A stretch of DNA of 64,000 nt from the NCBI GenBank assembly GCA_029953675.1, contig JAMWBK010000003.1:1922001-1986000 (forward strand), written 5' to 3'. Source of the DNA: Rhodosorus marinus. Its lineage: Eukaryota > Rhodophyta > Stylonematophyceae > Stylonematales > Stylonemataceae. Position numbers and translations under genes: made by a program. The notes beneath the pieces are model-generated. The model did not search any database, was not told where the DNA came from, and worked only from the letters and a program-made list of their open reading frames with translations. Positions 33,167 to 45,450 of this stretch are shown piece after piece. Positions within the stretch are counted from its first letter, which is position 1; the number at the start of each line of letters is the position of its first letter.

Positions 33167-36002
33167 TTACATGCCTCGGTCAGATTTGATCTTGTTGAGA
33201 GCTGATCCGGCCTTGAACCACGCGATCTGGTCGTCATTGAAGGTGTGATTTACGGTTACATCGAGCTCCTCTCCGGTCGGTTTCTTGACCTTCATCGTCA
33301 AGGGAACTCCTGGCGTGAATGTCGTAAGTCCGACAATCGAGACCTTGTCCTCAGGGTTGATCAAGTCGTAGTCACTTGGATTAGCAAACGTCAGGGGCAG
33401 CATTCCCTGCTTTTTCAGGTTCGTCTCGTGGATTCTGGCGAAAGACTTGACAATAACAGCGACGCCTCCGAGGTATCTATTGTATATAGAGCAGCTCAGA
33501 TTTCCCGAGTAAAAGTAGATTGTGGACTCACTCGCAAATGCCTTACCTGGGCTCCAAAGCAGCGTGCTCTCGGCTCGAACCCTCTCCGTAGTTTTCATCC
33601 CCAAGAACAATCCATCTGATGCCCTTCGCCTTGTAGTCCCGCGCGGTGTCAGGAACTGCACCAAATACTCCGGTGGTCTGGTTTTTAACCTCATTAGCCT
33701 TGTCGTTCTCGGCGTTGATCGCACCAATCAGCATGTTGTTGGAAATGTTCTCAAGGTGTCCTCGGTACTTCAGCCATGGACCTGCCATCGAGATGTGGTC
33801 GGTGGTGCACTTGCCCTTCGCCTTCAAGAGAATGGTCAAGTCGTCATAGTCCTTCCCATCCCATGGTTTGAAAGGAGCCAGGAGCTGCAGCCGGTTTGAG
33901 TCTGGGGCCACAGCAACCGTGATGGAATCCGGATCGTCCGCTGGCTTCTGATAAGTGTCCATACCAGGGTCAAAGCCTCGGTTCGGAAGCTCCTCACCCG
34001 TTGGCGCCGACAGTTTGAAATCAGAACCGTCCGTTCCCTAAGAACAACAAAATATGGAACGTCTAAGTAAGACGCAGTAGATCTTCCCAAACGGGAATTC
34101 TTATAAAGTGCATCGGATACCTTCAGGGTGTCGACATTCGGGTTGAAAGTTATGGATCCTGCGATGCTCATCGCTGTGACTATATCCGGTGATGCGACAA
34201 ATGCATGTGTAGCTGGATTGCCATCGTTCCGCGAAGTGAAGTTACGATTGAAAGAGGTGATAATCGAGTTCTTCGTTCCCTTTGGCACATCATCACGCCT
34301 CCACTGTCCGATGCATGGTCCACATGCATTTGCGAGTACCGTACCACCGGCTTTTTCGAAAGTATCGATTATTCCGTCCCTGGCAATAGTTGCCCGTACT
34401 TGTTCAGACCCAGGTGTGATGTTGAACAAAGACTTCACCTTCAGTCCGTGTGACTGTGCCTCTCGCACGATGGAAGCTGCTCTGCTCATGTCCTCGTACG
34501 ACGAGTTGGTACACGAACCAATGAGCCCAACGGTCAATTCCTCCGGCCACTCATTCTTCTTAACGGCTTCGGCAAACTCGGAGAGCGGGTGCGCAAGATC
34601 AGGAGTAAAAGGCCCGTTGATGTGCGGCTCGAGTTCGCTAAGGTTAATCTCAATTATTTGATCGTAGACTGCATTCTCGTCCGCTTTCAAGTGTTCCTGA
34701 GTAAGAGAAAGCAAACAGGATTAGTTTTTGAAGCTCCTTTTTCCGCACACTTTCTTCTCCAGTTTGCAGTTCTACCTTGAAGGTGTCGGCAACGTTTGCG
34801 AGACTTTCCCTCTCCGTTGCTTTGAGATAGTCCGCCATGCGAGCGTTGTACGGGAAAATAGAGGTCGTGGCTCCAATCTCAGCACCCATGTTACAGATCG
34901 TGGCCATACCTATGTTGAAAACAAAAGAAACAACCCCAGAGGATCAGCGAATTTGCTCCGATCCGTAGTCATGAGCACGGGCTTAATCCGAAGAGCAGGC
35001 TCTCCTGTCTTACCGGTGCAGCTCATAGAATCAACCCCATCGCCGAAGTACTCTACAATCGCTCCAGTTCCTCCCTTTACGGTCAGAATTCCGGCAACCT
35101 TTAGAATGACATCCTTCGGACTCGCCCAGTTGCTCAACTTTCCAGTCAATTTTACGCCGATAATCTTCGGCGCCTTGATTTCCCAAGGCAAGCCGGCCAT
35201 GACGTCTACGGCGTCGGCACCGCCTACTCCCACAGCGACAATGCCAAGCCCTCCAGCATTCACAGTGTGAGAGTCGGTTCCGATCATCAGGCCGCCGGGG
35301 AACGCATAGTTCTCCAGGACGATCTGATGAATAATGCCGCTTCCGGGCTTCCAGAACCCTATCCCATATTTCTTTCCAGCACTCGCGAGAAAGTTGAAGA
35401 CCTCTTCATTCTCTTCATTGGCAACTTCGAGATCTTCAGCGGCACCGAACTGTGCAGCAATGAGATGGTCGCAGTGTATTGTGGATGGCACTGCCGTCTT
35501 TGGTAGCCCCGCAGAAATGAATTGTAGCACCGCCATCTGAGCTGTAGCATCCTGCATCGTGGACAAAATAAGTGGGTTTTGATAAGACAAAGGAAGACTG
35601 GAATCCGTTACCTAACCATAGGGAACCTACCTGCATAGCCACACGGTCCGGTTGGACCTTCAGATAGGTCTGTCCTCTCGTGACCTTCGTTGTTGGATCA
35701 ATCAGATGTCCATAGACGACTTTCTCCGCCAACGTCAAAGGCCTGTTAAGTGTCTTCCGGACAACATCGAGATTCTTCGCCGTATTCGCGTAGCTGTCTT
35801 CCACGTAGACCCCGGTGTCAAAGTTACTCAACGGCGTCTTCGTTTCCGCGGACCACGCTAGGCCTCTTCTCGAGCTCGCGCGAAGCACCCGCTGTCGGTC
35901 ACCACTGCTCGTCCATCCTGCCAAGCTCCGCCCAACACCACAATCAGATAGAACGCCCCCCGAGCGCCTCACCACTCCAGCAAAACACAATCTAGACTCC
36001 AT
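33167..36002 (-). CDS. ACO2: aconitate hydratase, mitochondrial
   Basis: Six exons: 36002-35631, 35551-35014, 34909-34776, 34696-34121, 34037-33547 and 33476-33167, giving 806 aa with matching phases. The enzyme isomerises citrate to isocitrate in the TCA cycle using a [4Fe-4S] cluster. The N-terminus [16 protein letters not shown] is Arg-rich and acid-free after residue 2, a mitochondrial presequence. Cluster ligands are visible: Cys in [14 protein letters not shown], and the pair in [12 protein letters not shown]. Other signatures are [29 protein letters not shown] and the C-terminal swivelling-domain motif [19 protein letters not shown]. The AMQDATAQM segment and overall length match mitochondrial rather than cytosolic IRP-type aconitases. 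A single such gene may serve more than one compartment, which the sequence cannot tell. Confidence 0.96.
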
Positions 36003-38787
36003 TCCTATCGCTAGTGTTCCCTACAACATCTAACATCACAATTTCACATCAACATCCAAACCTCCTCCACCCCCCGCCCATCCACCACCAAATTCCTTCC
36101 AACAACAAAAGCATTACCTTCTTCCTCTTTTGTCCATCTTTGCCCTAGCGGCGTCTTCAAATAGCATTTCCAAAATGGCATGACTCGGCAACGTAGCTCC
36201 ATTATTATTAGAGATATATATACACGGATCCAACCTACATAGCCAATTTCCAAACGAATCCGTTGATTCATCAAAACACTTTATCTGTCATATTCATTAA
36301 TTCTATAATTAAACACTCTAATCAATAATAGTCTTTTATTTAAATATTTTATGCCCATATTGCAGGGTTGATTGCCTTCAATATAGTGACAGTTAAATAG
36401 ATTAGACATGCATACCTGTGTTCCGCCAATAATACTTCGATACTACCGAGTTCGACACGTGCTATTGTTTTGTTAGTTGATGGCTAACGGTACAGAGTTT
36501 TAATTGGTAACTGGAAGTACTCCTGTTCATATAAATATTGTTTGCTGTTGTCCTCAGCCAACGGTCGGTTTGTTTTGAGGAAAAAATCGACCTTAGTTAG
36601 TGTCATGCTTTGGCATGAACTAAGGTACATGTACCAAGCTAGAGTCAAGAAGTTCTAGAAAAAGGTATTGTCTTAAATGAACTGATCGAAAAACATGAAA
36701 AATATGAAGTGTCTTTAGAAAAAATACGATATCTTCAAACCAATGCCATTAATTACGCGGAGAAAGTGCTTATTTTTTTGTGTTTTTGTTGAAGTATCGT
36801 ATCGTAATTATCAATGGCGGCTCATGATGGCCGGCAAAACCCCCCCCGGAATTGGTCATTGAAATGCTGCCATCGGCTTGTCCGCCCTCCACTATTGAAG
36901 GAGCTCGATTCCGGAAGTTGTAAAGGAAGCCGAAGCGACAACATCGGTGGGCGACCACTGGAGGACCGCTTTAGCAAGGATATAGGTTGTCGTTCGCTTC
37001 TTGGGCTCTTTCGGAACAACCCAGGGGGTCTTGATAGCCTCCTCACGGAGCTGTCCTTGATCCTGTGATGTTCCAACGCTGCTTTATTGTTGGACGCGAA
37101 TCATCGGCGTCTTGTTTCTCGCTTCTTAGGGTAGTTAGGCTCTGAATAAAACGGATGATGTACTAGCCGAAACAAAGGGTCATAAAATAATGCTGATTCA
37201 ATATTATGCTCGGGCAAATGCGTCGTATTCTTGGAATGATGCTACTAGTTTCAATCTAGCCGCACTCAGTGTGGTTAACGGCACTCCATTTAGCCTAGAT
37301 GAGAGTTAAGTAGTGAAATAATCTTAGGGTAGAAATACGGTTCCATGGAGGGGATGCAATGATAGAGTAGACTGGGAGGGAATTCTCTCCCGGAGGGGGT
37401 GTGCCTTTTCGGTTCTTTCTGGACTGGATTTTTCCGTACTACATCGTTTTTTTATTATGCATACCCATTTTTTGTGATATGGTGGTTGCATTAATTCCCG
37501 ATCCGTGATTTAAGGAAACCGATTGTACAAGAAAAGGAACGGGAGCCAATCCGCCAGTGCCGCAGGAATGAACTTTCATCTAGCTCTCATTCTCGATAGA
37601 TTTTCGAAGAAATGTCTTGCTCCTTAGCCTCGTCTCTAAAACCGTGAACAGGCTCTGACGCTCGTACGCAGGCTCTGCCGCGGAGGAGGCAACCGAGTTC
37701 TATGCGCCCAAGTCTATAAACTAGTAGATAGAATCCATCTCGGCGCTCCTCCCGAAACCCGGACAGGTTTGCCCAAAGCGGATATGCGATTGTTGATGAA
37801 CAGACGACCGCAAATTCTAAGCTTGCTGAAGGTAACCCTCCGCGGGCGAGAAAGCCGAATTCCATGAGCTAGGAACGAGTGCACGAGCCTTTCGGGGCAT
37901 GACATTCGAGGGTATGCGCGTGAAGAGTGCACAGCGGGTCGGAGCTTGATGCTGATGATTTAGCCCCTGCTGCTCAGCGTGCGGTGGATTTGGTGGTCTG
38001 ACTGCTCGCAGGAGTGAGTATCTTAACTTGCCTATTACATTTCCTCCAGACTGCGCGACATCTTCCTACACGTGGGCGCAACTTCGTGGTGCTGCGCCGC
38101 TGGTTTAACGCGACGATTGAAGCATTCTCAATGCTCTAGGCGACTATCGATTACCCAATCTTTCGGGACTGAGCACTGCATCATCGGTCTGTACTGCTCA
38201 TTATCTAGTGCTTCGGTCTTTATACAGTGTTGATTTTCGCTGGCTTCGTCGCAGTGCCCCGAAGCGTATTGACAGCCTCCTGAAGGTCTCACCAGTACCC
38301 TAACTAGACCCCCCAAAAGTCCATTAACAATCAATATCAAGCGACAACAATCAATATACGGGTGCTATACGAATCATACATAGCCACATGTCCTAATCTT
38401 TTGTATCAAAAATTCCTACTTGGTGGCAAGCAGTCGCGAGGAATTCAATCATCATCTGAAGTACTCAATCCATGTAAATTTGCATCTAGCGTATGTTTTT
38501 TAAATTATTTTCTTGTTGTAAGGAAGGCGCTGTTGCGCGCTATTTAAGGTGTTCAGAAAAGGCTAATGGTGGGATAGACAACGACACTAGGGGTGCGGAG
38601 CTGTGGGGAAGGCGGGGAAAGCGGGTGACGTTGAGTTGAGTTTCAAGGAAGGGTGTTTTATGCTGAGTTTATTAGTTTGTTTAGCTTTCTGGAGAGCTTT
38701 GTGTTTGGTGCGGAGGAAGCTCTTCTATTTGAGTCCGTGGGTGATTTTTGGGGTGCCGAATTAGGGTCTGGTTTGTGTGTCATAGGC
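36003..38787. other. intergenic with a dispersed repeat copy
   Basis: 2.8 kb between the divergent aconitase and HAD genes. It holds one copy of a dispersed element (37006-37060) and a small imperfect hairpin near 36591-36625. The rest is AT-rich, with no supported gene. The frame opening at 38653 upstream of the HAD start begins at GTG and was not used. Confidence 0.45.
37006..37060 (+). repeat. dispersed repeat, copy A
   Basis: A ~55-bp core containing GTCTTGATAGCCTCCTCACG recurs in inverted orientation at 55766-55820. Looser similarity extends ~40 bp further upstream in both copies, so these are fragments of one larger sequence. Confidence 0.75.
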
Positions 38788-39648
38788 ATGGACGGAGCTG
38801 GCGTTTTAGTTTGCGAGGCAGGATGCTGTGAGACTGAGGTCTGTGATAAAGTAGAAAGGAACCCTCTGTTTACTGACTTGTCCACAGTTCGGACGTTATT
38901 TTTCGATTGTGATGATACTCTTTATCCGAGGTCATCAGGCGTTGACGTTATTGTTCGTAACAACATTGCGCTGTACATGGAGCGGGAATTGAAAATTCCA
39001 AAGGACGAGATTCCTAAGCTGCGACAAGATTTGTATGTGCAGTATGGTACAACACTCCGAGGGCTGCAAGAGGAGCATGATGTGGACCCCAACCACTATT
39101 GGGAATGTAAGACGGGCAACCACTTATCTTCTTTCTTCGCAGACAGTTGATACTTTGCATTCACTGACCAATCCTTTTTTGCGTTTTCAACTTTCACAGT
39201 TGTACATGGAACTTTGGACTACAGGAATCTGCTTCAACCAAACCCGGGGCTTGCGAAGATTTTGAAATCCTTGCCACAAAAGAAATGGGTCTTCACCAAC
39301 GCGAATGTTGAGCATGCAGAAGCATGCTTGAAGCAGCTGGGCCTTGACAACGGCATATTTGAAGGAATTATTGATGTGCGAGCTATGGACTTTGCAAACA
39401 AGCCGTCGCCCGCGTCTTTCATATCAGCCATGCGCATATCTGGAGAGGCTGATGCCTCCAAGATTCTGTTCTTCGACGACTCAAGTAAGAATCTTGAAGG
39501 AGCTCGGAAGCATGGGATCCACACTGTTAGAATCAGTGACGACAAGAGCAGAACAATCCTGGACGTCGCCCAAATGCAGGAGATCGATGAAATTTCGCAC
39601 AGCCTGGCCGACCTCTGGAAGTACAACGAGGGCTTGCCCAGTGTCTGA
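38788..39648 (+). CDS. HAD-superfamily hydrolase, SDT1/PHM8-like pyrimidine 5'-nucleotidase
   Basis: Two exons, 38788-39106 and 39200-39648 (intron GTAAGA/CACAG), 255 aa. All four HAD motifs are present. Motif I is DCDDTLYP with both catalytic aspartates. Motif II is the T in FTNAN. Motif III is the Lys of NKPSP. Motif IV is FFDDS. The LYP after motif I and the short helical cap (VRNNIALYMERELKIP to LRGLQEEHDV) are characteristic of the yeast SDT1/PHM8 and plant pyrimidine-nucleotidase subgroup, which dephosphorylates nucleoside or sugar monophosphates. The frame upstream starts at GTG; ATG 38788 is the first Met and leaves a short Cys-rich leader (VCEAGCCETEVC) before the domain, not an obvious targeting signal. 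Confidence 0.9.
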
Positions 39649-39989
39649 GCGTCGTCCCTTTTTATTCAATGTATTCTAATATATCTGTAAAATCTGCGTG
39701 TAAAACTTTGCCTTCGTAGGGAAACTCGAAACATACCCGCACGTTTCTTCGAGGTCCCCACAAACGATGGGACACACGCAGTGCGTGATGGTACACATGA
39801 AATAAAGAATGGCTAAATTTTCATAAATGTTTAATAAATAAATGGTACATTTTCATGTAAACGCGAATAAAAACGCCATCCAGCGCTCGCATCACCCTTC
39901 CATTGGTCAACAACTTTACAACGCGTCGATGATTGGTTTATCTTGATACGGACTGAATGTGGTTCCCTTGATCTTAAAATGGAGGGTTC
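39649..39989. other. intergenic, 3' flank of the HAD gene
   Basis: Contains AATAAA-type elements about 150-180 nt past the HAD stop (around 39800 and 39834). No gene. Confidence 0.4.
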
Positions 39990-40538
39990 TTAATGAAATC
40001 CAATCAATTGATTCAAATTTCCAATGGAGCCAGACGCTGTTGGAGGATCTCTCCGAGTGGTTGGGTGCAGGACATAGTTAACGGACCTCGTTGAGGATGA
40101 AGCTGGGTAAAACTCTTTGATCTCATCGTAATCTCTGCGAATCAAAACGAGCCGCTACCATAAGCATGTCTTAGTATCTTTTTAGCCGCAGTCATGCTTG
40201 ACACCTGTTGAGGTGAGTGTTAATCATGAGTGCGATGGTATGGAGCACGGCTGCGGTTTTTCGAAGGATTCGCACATAGTTCCCACAAGAGCCGAGAACA
40301 AAAGTACTCACGAAGGGCTGAATAATTTGTGAAAACGCGGAAATTCCTGAGCTTGTTTCGACCTATTAACAACAATGCGTACAGGGGACGATCGTCAATA
40401 GTACAAGGCTCGGTCACGTATAGCTCGACATCGAACACTGAACTTCGAGTGCAGAATCGGAAAGATTAGTCCCCAATGTCCAACAAAATAGACCCAAAAG
40501 ACTTTAAAAACTCCGCTCTTTAACGGTATCTCTTAGAT
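39990..40538 (-). CDS. hypothetical small spliced protein (weak)
   Basis: A tentative three-exon model: a short first exon beginning near 40538 (MCDWRSKRY), a middle exon ~40440-40310 reading FDVELYVTEPCTIDD, then RNKLRNFRVFTNYSAL up to a good GTGAGT donor, and a last exon from ~40138 reading YDEIKEFYPASSSTRSVNYV to a stop at 39990. The phases agree, and the middle and last exons look protein-like in composition. The first donor (GTTAAA) is poor and I recognise no domain. It may be a real small gene, or chance open frames. It is convergent with the HAD gene. Confidence 0.3.
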
Positions 40539-41026
40539 CGCCAGTCACACATGTTGCTCTGTGGACAGAAAACTCCTCTTTCTTTCACTCTGACGGAAAA
40601 TTCAACTGAGGCCAACGTCCCCCGTCAAACAGGTTACTCGAACCAGTCAAAAAAACCTTCCTAAAAAAGCAAATCACGCTCGGGAAAAACCCCCAAATTC
40701 CGGAATTCCGAGCTGGAATTGGAAACGCCAATATTTTTTCTGAACTAAAGTGAAATCGGGCTGAAAGAAGACGCTCGGCGAAAATTCTTTTGTTTATATT
40801 TTTCGGTGGGTGCAATCTTAGAAAAGTTTCGAGAGATTGAAAGGGTTGGAAGGTCGCGGTCAAGGGAAAGAAGGTATGAGAAAGCTCTCTGGTAGTGGGA
40901 GGTGGGGAGGTCGGGGTGGAGTTGGGATCAGACATGAATGTATTTAGGAGTAACCCATTGAGGAATTTTCTGAGAAGGTTTGTATAGGATTAAGGGTTGG
41001 GACTGTGTTGGTTGCCTGTGATTGGG
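40539..41026. other. intergenic upstream of SufS
   Basis: About 490 bp containing a minus-strand open frame at 40585-40935 that starts with an ATG but is Ser/Pro/Phe-rich and matches nothing known. The SufS promoter should lie here. Nothing else seen. Confidence 0.35.
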
Positions 41027-42632
41027 ATGGCGTTTGTTGGTGGCTTGGGCGTGGTGGGTGGTTCGAGGAGTCCTGGGTTGACTTGTCGGCCAAGGAGGAG
41101 CAGAGCGATTGTATGGAACGTTGCCGTGGAGGGTAAGCCTGCGATAGATCGAGGGGCTTTTCCTATTCTAGAACAGGTATGTAGTTTGGGAGAGGCGGTT
41201 CGTGTTCTGAATGTGGCTGTTTATGGTTTTTGCTAAGCGACTGTGGGTGGGTTTCTCTTGCTTTGTTTCCTAGGAGATAAATGGAAAACCGTTGGTGTAC
41301 TTTGACTCCGCGGCTACATCTCAAAAACCTCAGTCCGTTATTGATACTCTGCTCGACTACTACAAGAGTGCAAACTCAAATGTCCATCGTGGGGCCCACT
41401 CTCTATCGGCTAGAGCTACAGATCTCTACGAGGGTGCAAGGGATGATATCAGAGATTTTGTTAATGCTGAACATCGGGAGGAAATAATTTACACGAAAAA
41501 CGCGTCGGAGGCTATAAACCTTGTAGCTGTGTCGTGGGGTTCCCAGAACATTTCAAAGGGGGATGAGATCATCTTGACCGTAATGGAGCATCACTCAAAC
41601 CTTGTACCCTGGCAGTTTCTTGCAGAGAGGACCGGAGCGGTTTTGAAGTTCGTCCCGCTGAACAGCACGGGCTCTGGGATGGATATGGAGGTGTTCCACA
41701 GCCTTCTTTCTGACAAGACAAAGCTGGTTTCGTGCGGGCACATATCGAACGTCCTTGGCTGCTGTAACCCCGTGGAGGAAATAATTGCTGCCGCTCACGC
41801 CAAGGGAGCGAAGGTAGTGCTGGACGCCTGTCAGAGTGTTCCGCACATGACGGTTGACGTGCAGGTAAGGGTTGGGTTTCGCCGGAGTATCAGCGTCGAG
41901 TTGATTGGGAAATTAAACGCCCATGAGTCCGTTTTTCTCGTAGGCGCTGGATTGTGATTTTCTCGTAGCTTCTGGCCACAAGATGTGCGGGCCAACAGGA
42001 ATCGGGTTCCTGTACGGCAAGAAGGACATTTTGGAAGAAATGCCTCCATTCATGGGAGGCGGTGAAATGATAGCTGATGTGTTCATGGAGTATTCTACGT
42101 ATGCGGAACTTCCCCACAAGTTTGAACCTGGAACACCTGCGATCGGGGAAGCCATCGGTCTCGGTGCTGCTGTGCAATACCTGAATAAGATTGGCATGGA
42201 TAAAATCCATCAGTATGAGACAGAGATTGGGGAATATCTCTACAAGCGCCTGTCGGAGTTTGAAGAGGTGAAAATCTATGGTCCAGAAACCCAGAGAGCA
42301 GCTTTATGTGCGTTCCAAATTGAAGGCATTCACCCAAGCGACTTGTCAGTGATGTTGGATTTGGAAGGTACGTCAGATCAATGTCAAGGGAGACAGAGGT
42401 TGTGCTGAAGTCGACAGGATCTCCTCACCTACTTTTGGTCTGTTCTGTGCCATCAGGTGTGGCGATCAGAGCCGGTAATCACTGCACTCAGCCCCTGCAC
42501 ACTGCGCTGGGCGAAGCCGGTTCGGCACGTGCTTCGTTGTACTTTTACAACACATTCGATGAGGTTGATACGTTCATTGAAGCCCTGAAATCAGCAGTGG
42601 ATGTCCTGGGCGGGAAATTAACGAAGAAGTGA
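41027..42632 (+). CDS. SUFS: SufS-type cysteine desulfurase, plastid-targeted
   Basis: Four exons: 41027-41176, 41274-41864, 41944-42367 and 42457-42632, 446 aa in-phase. This PLP enzyme removes sulfur from cysteine for plastid iron-sulfur cluster assembly by the SUF pathway. Exon 1 encodes a Ser/Arg/Gly transit-type leader ([17 protein letters not shown]). The mature enzyme has [23 protein letters not shown] and [10 protein letters not shown]. The PLP Lys is in [21 protein letters not shown], and the active-site Cys in [12 protein letters not shown]. The RxGxHCxQPLH loop and short active-site region identify the group II (SufS/CpNifS) type rather than mitochondrial Nfs1. Start choice: the frame upstream has only TTG, and 41027 is the first ATG. 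It fits the plastid genes elsewhere in the window. Confidence 0.95.
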
Positions 42633-44382
42633 AGGCGCGAACGGCTTGATTATGTGTCCCAAAGCCTGTGAGCCATGACATTCGAAAGGGCAACAGCGAG
42701 GCGACGCAGTATATTGAGCTCAGGAGTTATTGGGTTTGACCGCGCGTCCCATCTGCTCGAGCGAGAGCTGCCACAACCTAGGCAGAGTGCCCGTAGGCGG
42801 ATTGTACCAATAGAAGGACGAGGTATGATTTGTTGGTCTCGTTCAACCGAGACCATGTAGATTTACGAACTAACACAGTCAGTACAAATGAAAGAGGGTG
42901 GCCCTTTTTCCATATACTGTAGTCTGTGAAAAGCTCGAGTTGAGCTTCAGTGCCTCGCGAGGTAAATGCTTGTTTCTTAAGATGCGTTCGCGCAACCAAG
43001 AGGATACGAATTCCTCGGCCTTGCCGGGCCACCATATGACTGGACATCCTATTAAACAGCGTCGTGTACGTACTCGAATCTCGCCACCCCCCTTGTGGAA
43101 ATCTTCGCCCTGGGGTTAAGTCCGTTACCAAGTGGCGATCGCAGTTGAACGTTTAACGACAGGTTGATGACGATAGCGGATGGGGAGCTCATCTTTTGGG
43201 ATAGGGAAGGCTTTTGCTTGTTGTCCTTCCGCGCAAGGGAGTGGCACTCCCACCTTGCCGAGTAACCACATAAAACTGTATATAAAAGGGTACAAAAAGT
43301 TTTGAAAACGACTCTTAGGTAGAAGCGCATAAAACGCTTCTGCCTCAAGGGCATCCCATAAAAATTGGAGTGCCCCTGTACAATAGTGGAAGACACTATT
43401 GTACAAACCACAATTCCCGTTTCTGTACATAGTTTCCTGTTCTACAGGCATTTCTTGCCCGATCATCAACCAGTTCAGAAAAGGGCTGGAATATTCAGCC
43501 CCTTCCAGTGGTAAAATATTGAATCATAGATATATAAATAAACTTATCGAAAGTCATGAGTAGTAAAGGGGGGGTATAAACAAAGATGTCACGAGAGTTC
43601 CCGCTATTCGCCCCCCCCAAAAGCTCAAGATATTACGAGACAGTCAAAATCTAATAAAAAAAGAAAAAGCACTCATTCACAATTTAAAAGGCTTTGGGCT
43701 CTAGTAAAACTACTAAAAAAAACAAAAACGAATGCGAATTTGCACATTGCTTTCAATGGAGTGCTACGTCAACTGAAGTTCAACTGCTTCACGAATTTAC
43801 TAGATTTCAAACTGTAACCAAGTAGTTTATATTCGAAAACTTTTGGTGACAATAACACGTGTCATAATTTAATTAGTATAAAAGTAGCAACGTAGTAAAA
43901 AGCTGTCATTGGAGGGAAAAAAAGGGTTGGAGGATCGAGCTCTGCTGTTCGAGTTATTACTGCTTTCCCTCAAGCTTCCGCTTGCGACGGGAAATATCTC
44001 AAGCTGATCAAGCTGAAGAGTCATCAGTAGACACCGTGAAAGAGAAGAGGATCCCTGAGAGTAGGATAAAGAGTTGTCTTAAAGAGAAGCAACTAGGGCT
44101 TTTGGTTCACGGACGAAGACAGGGTATAAGAGATCTTGGGTTTAATGGTGTGCGTTATTGTCGCATCATCTTGGGGGATGGAATAGCTCAGCTGGGAGGG
44201 TACGTTAGGATATTTTAGCGGATTTCTGTTGGTTTTGGCAGGGGCTGGGTGAAGGAGGGGACCCAGGGGACCTGGTAAAGGTGGTGAGGAGAGAGTTTGG
44301 TTTTGGATAGTCGTCTTGTGTGTTTTGTGTGTGTTAGATCTCTCGGTCTGTGTGTTTAGGTTGGATTTTTAAACGGGCGGGA
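42633..44382. other. intergenic with clustered short hairpins
   Basis: No gene supported over 1.75 kb. It has two neighbouring inverted repeats (43322-43342, 7-bp arms; 43378-43406, 12-bp arms). The second half is AT-rich. The several minus-strand open frames at 42778-43470 lack recognisable protein features. Confidence 0.4.
43378..43406. repeat. perfect 12-bp inverted repeat, 5-nt loop
   Basis: TGTACAATAGTG and its exact reverse complement around GAAGA. A second, 7-bp-arm hairpin (AGAAGCG/CGCTTCT) lies 36 bp upstream. Confidence 0.85.
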
Positions 44383-45450
44383 ATGGAGACTTCTGCAGAT
44401 GAGATCGCACCAAAGGCACCGGAGTTGCCGAAGTTTGACGAGACGGTGGGAGGTGCTTCTGGAGATGATGTACCGACGGAGACTTTGAGTAAGTGATAAA
44501 GATGGTGTAAATAATTTTTTTTCTTTTCTTGCGTTTTTGGAAGTAGAATCGCGGTTGTTCTGGTGGTTTGTTGATTCTGGTTTTCCTTCGGTGGTCTCAC
44601 TATTCGTTTTTCATATGTATTTTTGTGATTTAGTTGAAAAGATAGTCTTATGGAAAGACCTGAAGCTTTCTGGAGCGATTTTCGGGGCTGTGAATTTGAT
44701 CTGTATCTTGACGCTGTTTCTCAAGTATTCATTCCTCTCAGTATTCTCCTTCCTCGTGATGCTGCTTTTGACTGCGAGCTTCCTCTTTGAGAACGGAGCC
44801 AAACTTCTTGAAGGTCATTTGGGCAAAGAAAATATTCCCCAGCCGAGCTTTGGTCTGGAGCCATTCAATGCTGATGCCCTCCAAGCCAAGGTCCCGCAAG
44901 TAGTTGACTTTTTGAACGAAAATATCACCAAACTAAGGGATATCGTAACTTGCAAGGACAACAAGACAACGCTGCGAGCGATTGGCGTTGCATTCGGTTT
45001 CTATCTCCTGGGTAGAATTTTCCCGGATCTGGTACTGTTCTATTTACTCTTTCTTTCGGCCTTTATCCTCCCGAAAGTCTACGAAATGAACAAGGAGGAG
45101 ATCGACGCAGCAGCTGCACATGCACAGGAGCGGATCGCTGAGGTAAGAAGCACCGCGAGCATTTGAGATATTACGGGTCCAACGACAACCAGTGCACTTG
45201 CTCACAGTGGGAGAGCTCGATCTTACACGTTCTTCAGGAATCCGCAAAGGCGTACAAAATCGCTGAGGAAAGGACAAAAGAGTATTCAGAAATTGCGTCT
45301 AAGAAGTTTAATGACACTGCGTCGCCATATTTGGAAAAGTATCAGCCGCAGTTGGATACCCTCAGGCAGAGATTCTCCAAGGCTTCCGTTCAAGCCCCAG
45401 CAGACATTGCGAGCGCTGCTGCTTCAGATGTGACTAAGAAGGCGGAGTGA
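44383..45450 (+). CDS. reticulon-domain ER membrane-shaping protein
   Basis: Three exons: 44383-44488, 44634-45142 and 45238-45450, 275 aa. Reticulons insert hydrophobic hairpins into the ER membrane and bend it. Exon 1 is a short acidic leader. Exon 2 starts the domain with EKIVLWKDLKLSGAIFGAVN, then the first long hydrophobic hairpin (LICILTLFLKY to LVMLLLTASFLF), a ~65-residue hydrophilic loop (NADALQAKVPQVVDFLNENI), and the second hairpin (GVAFGFYLLGRIFPDLVLFYLLF to AFILPKVYEM). Exon 3 is a charged, helical tail (ESAKAYKIAEERTKEYSEIA). For exon 2 I chose the TTTAG acceptor at 44633 because it places VLWKD directly after the leader, as in known reticulons. An upstream acceptor at ~44546 is also in phase. 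Confidence 0.85.

Noticed and set aside
44537-44633. Extra 5' coding sequence (FWWFVDSGFPSVVSLF) in the reticulon gene
   Set aside because: It can be read in phase from an upstream acceptor, but the TTTAG acceptor just before TTGAAAAG gives the standard reticulon-domain start, so it is treated as intron.
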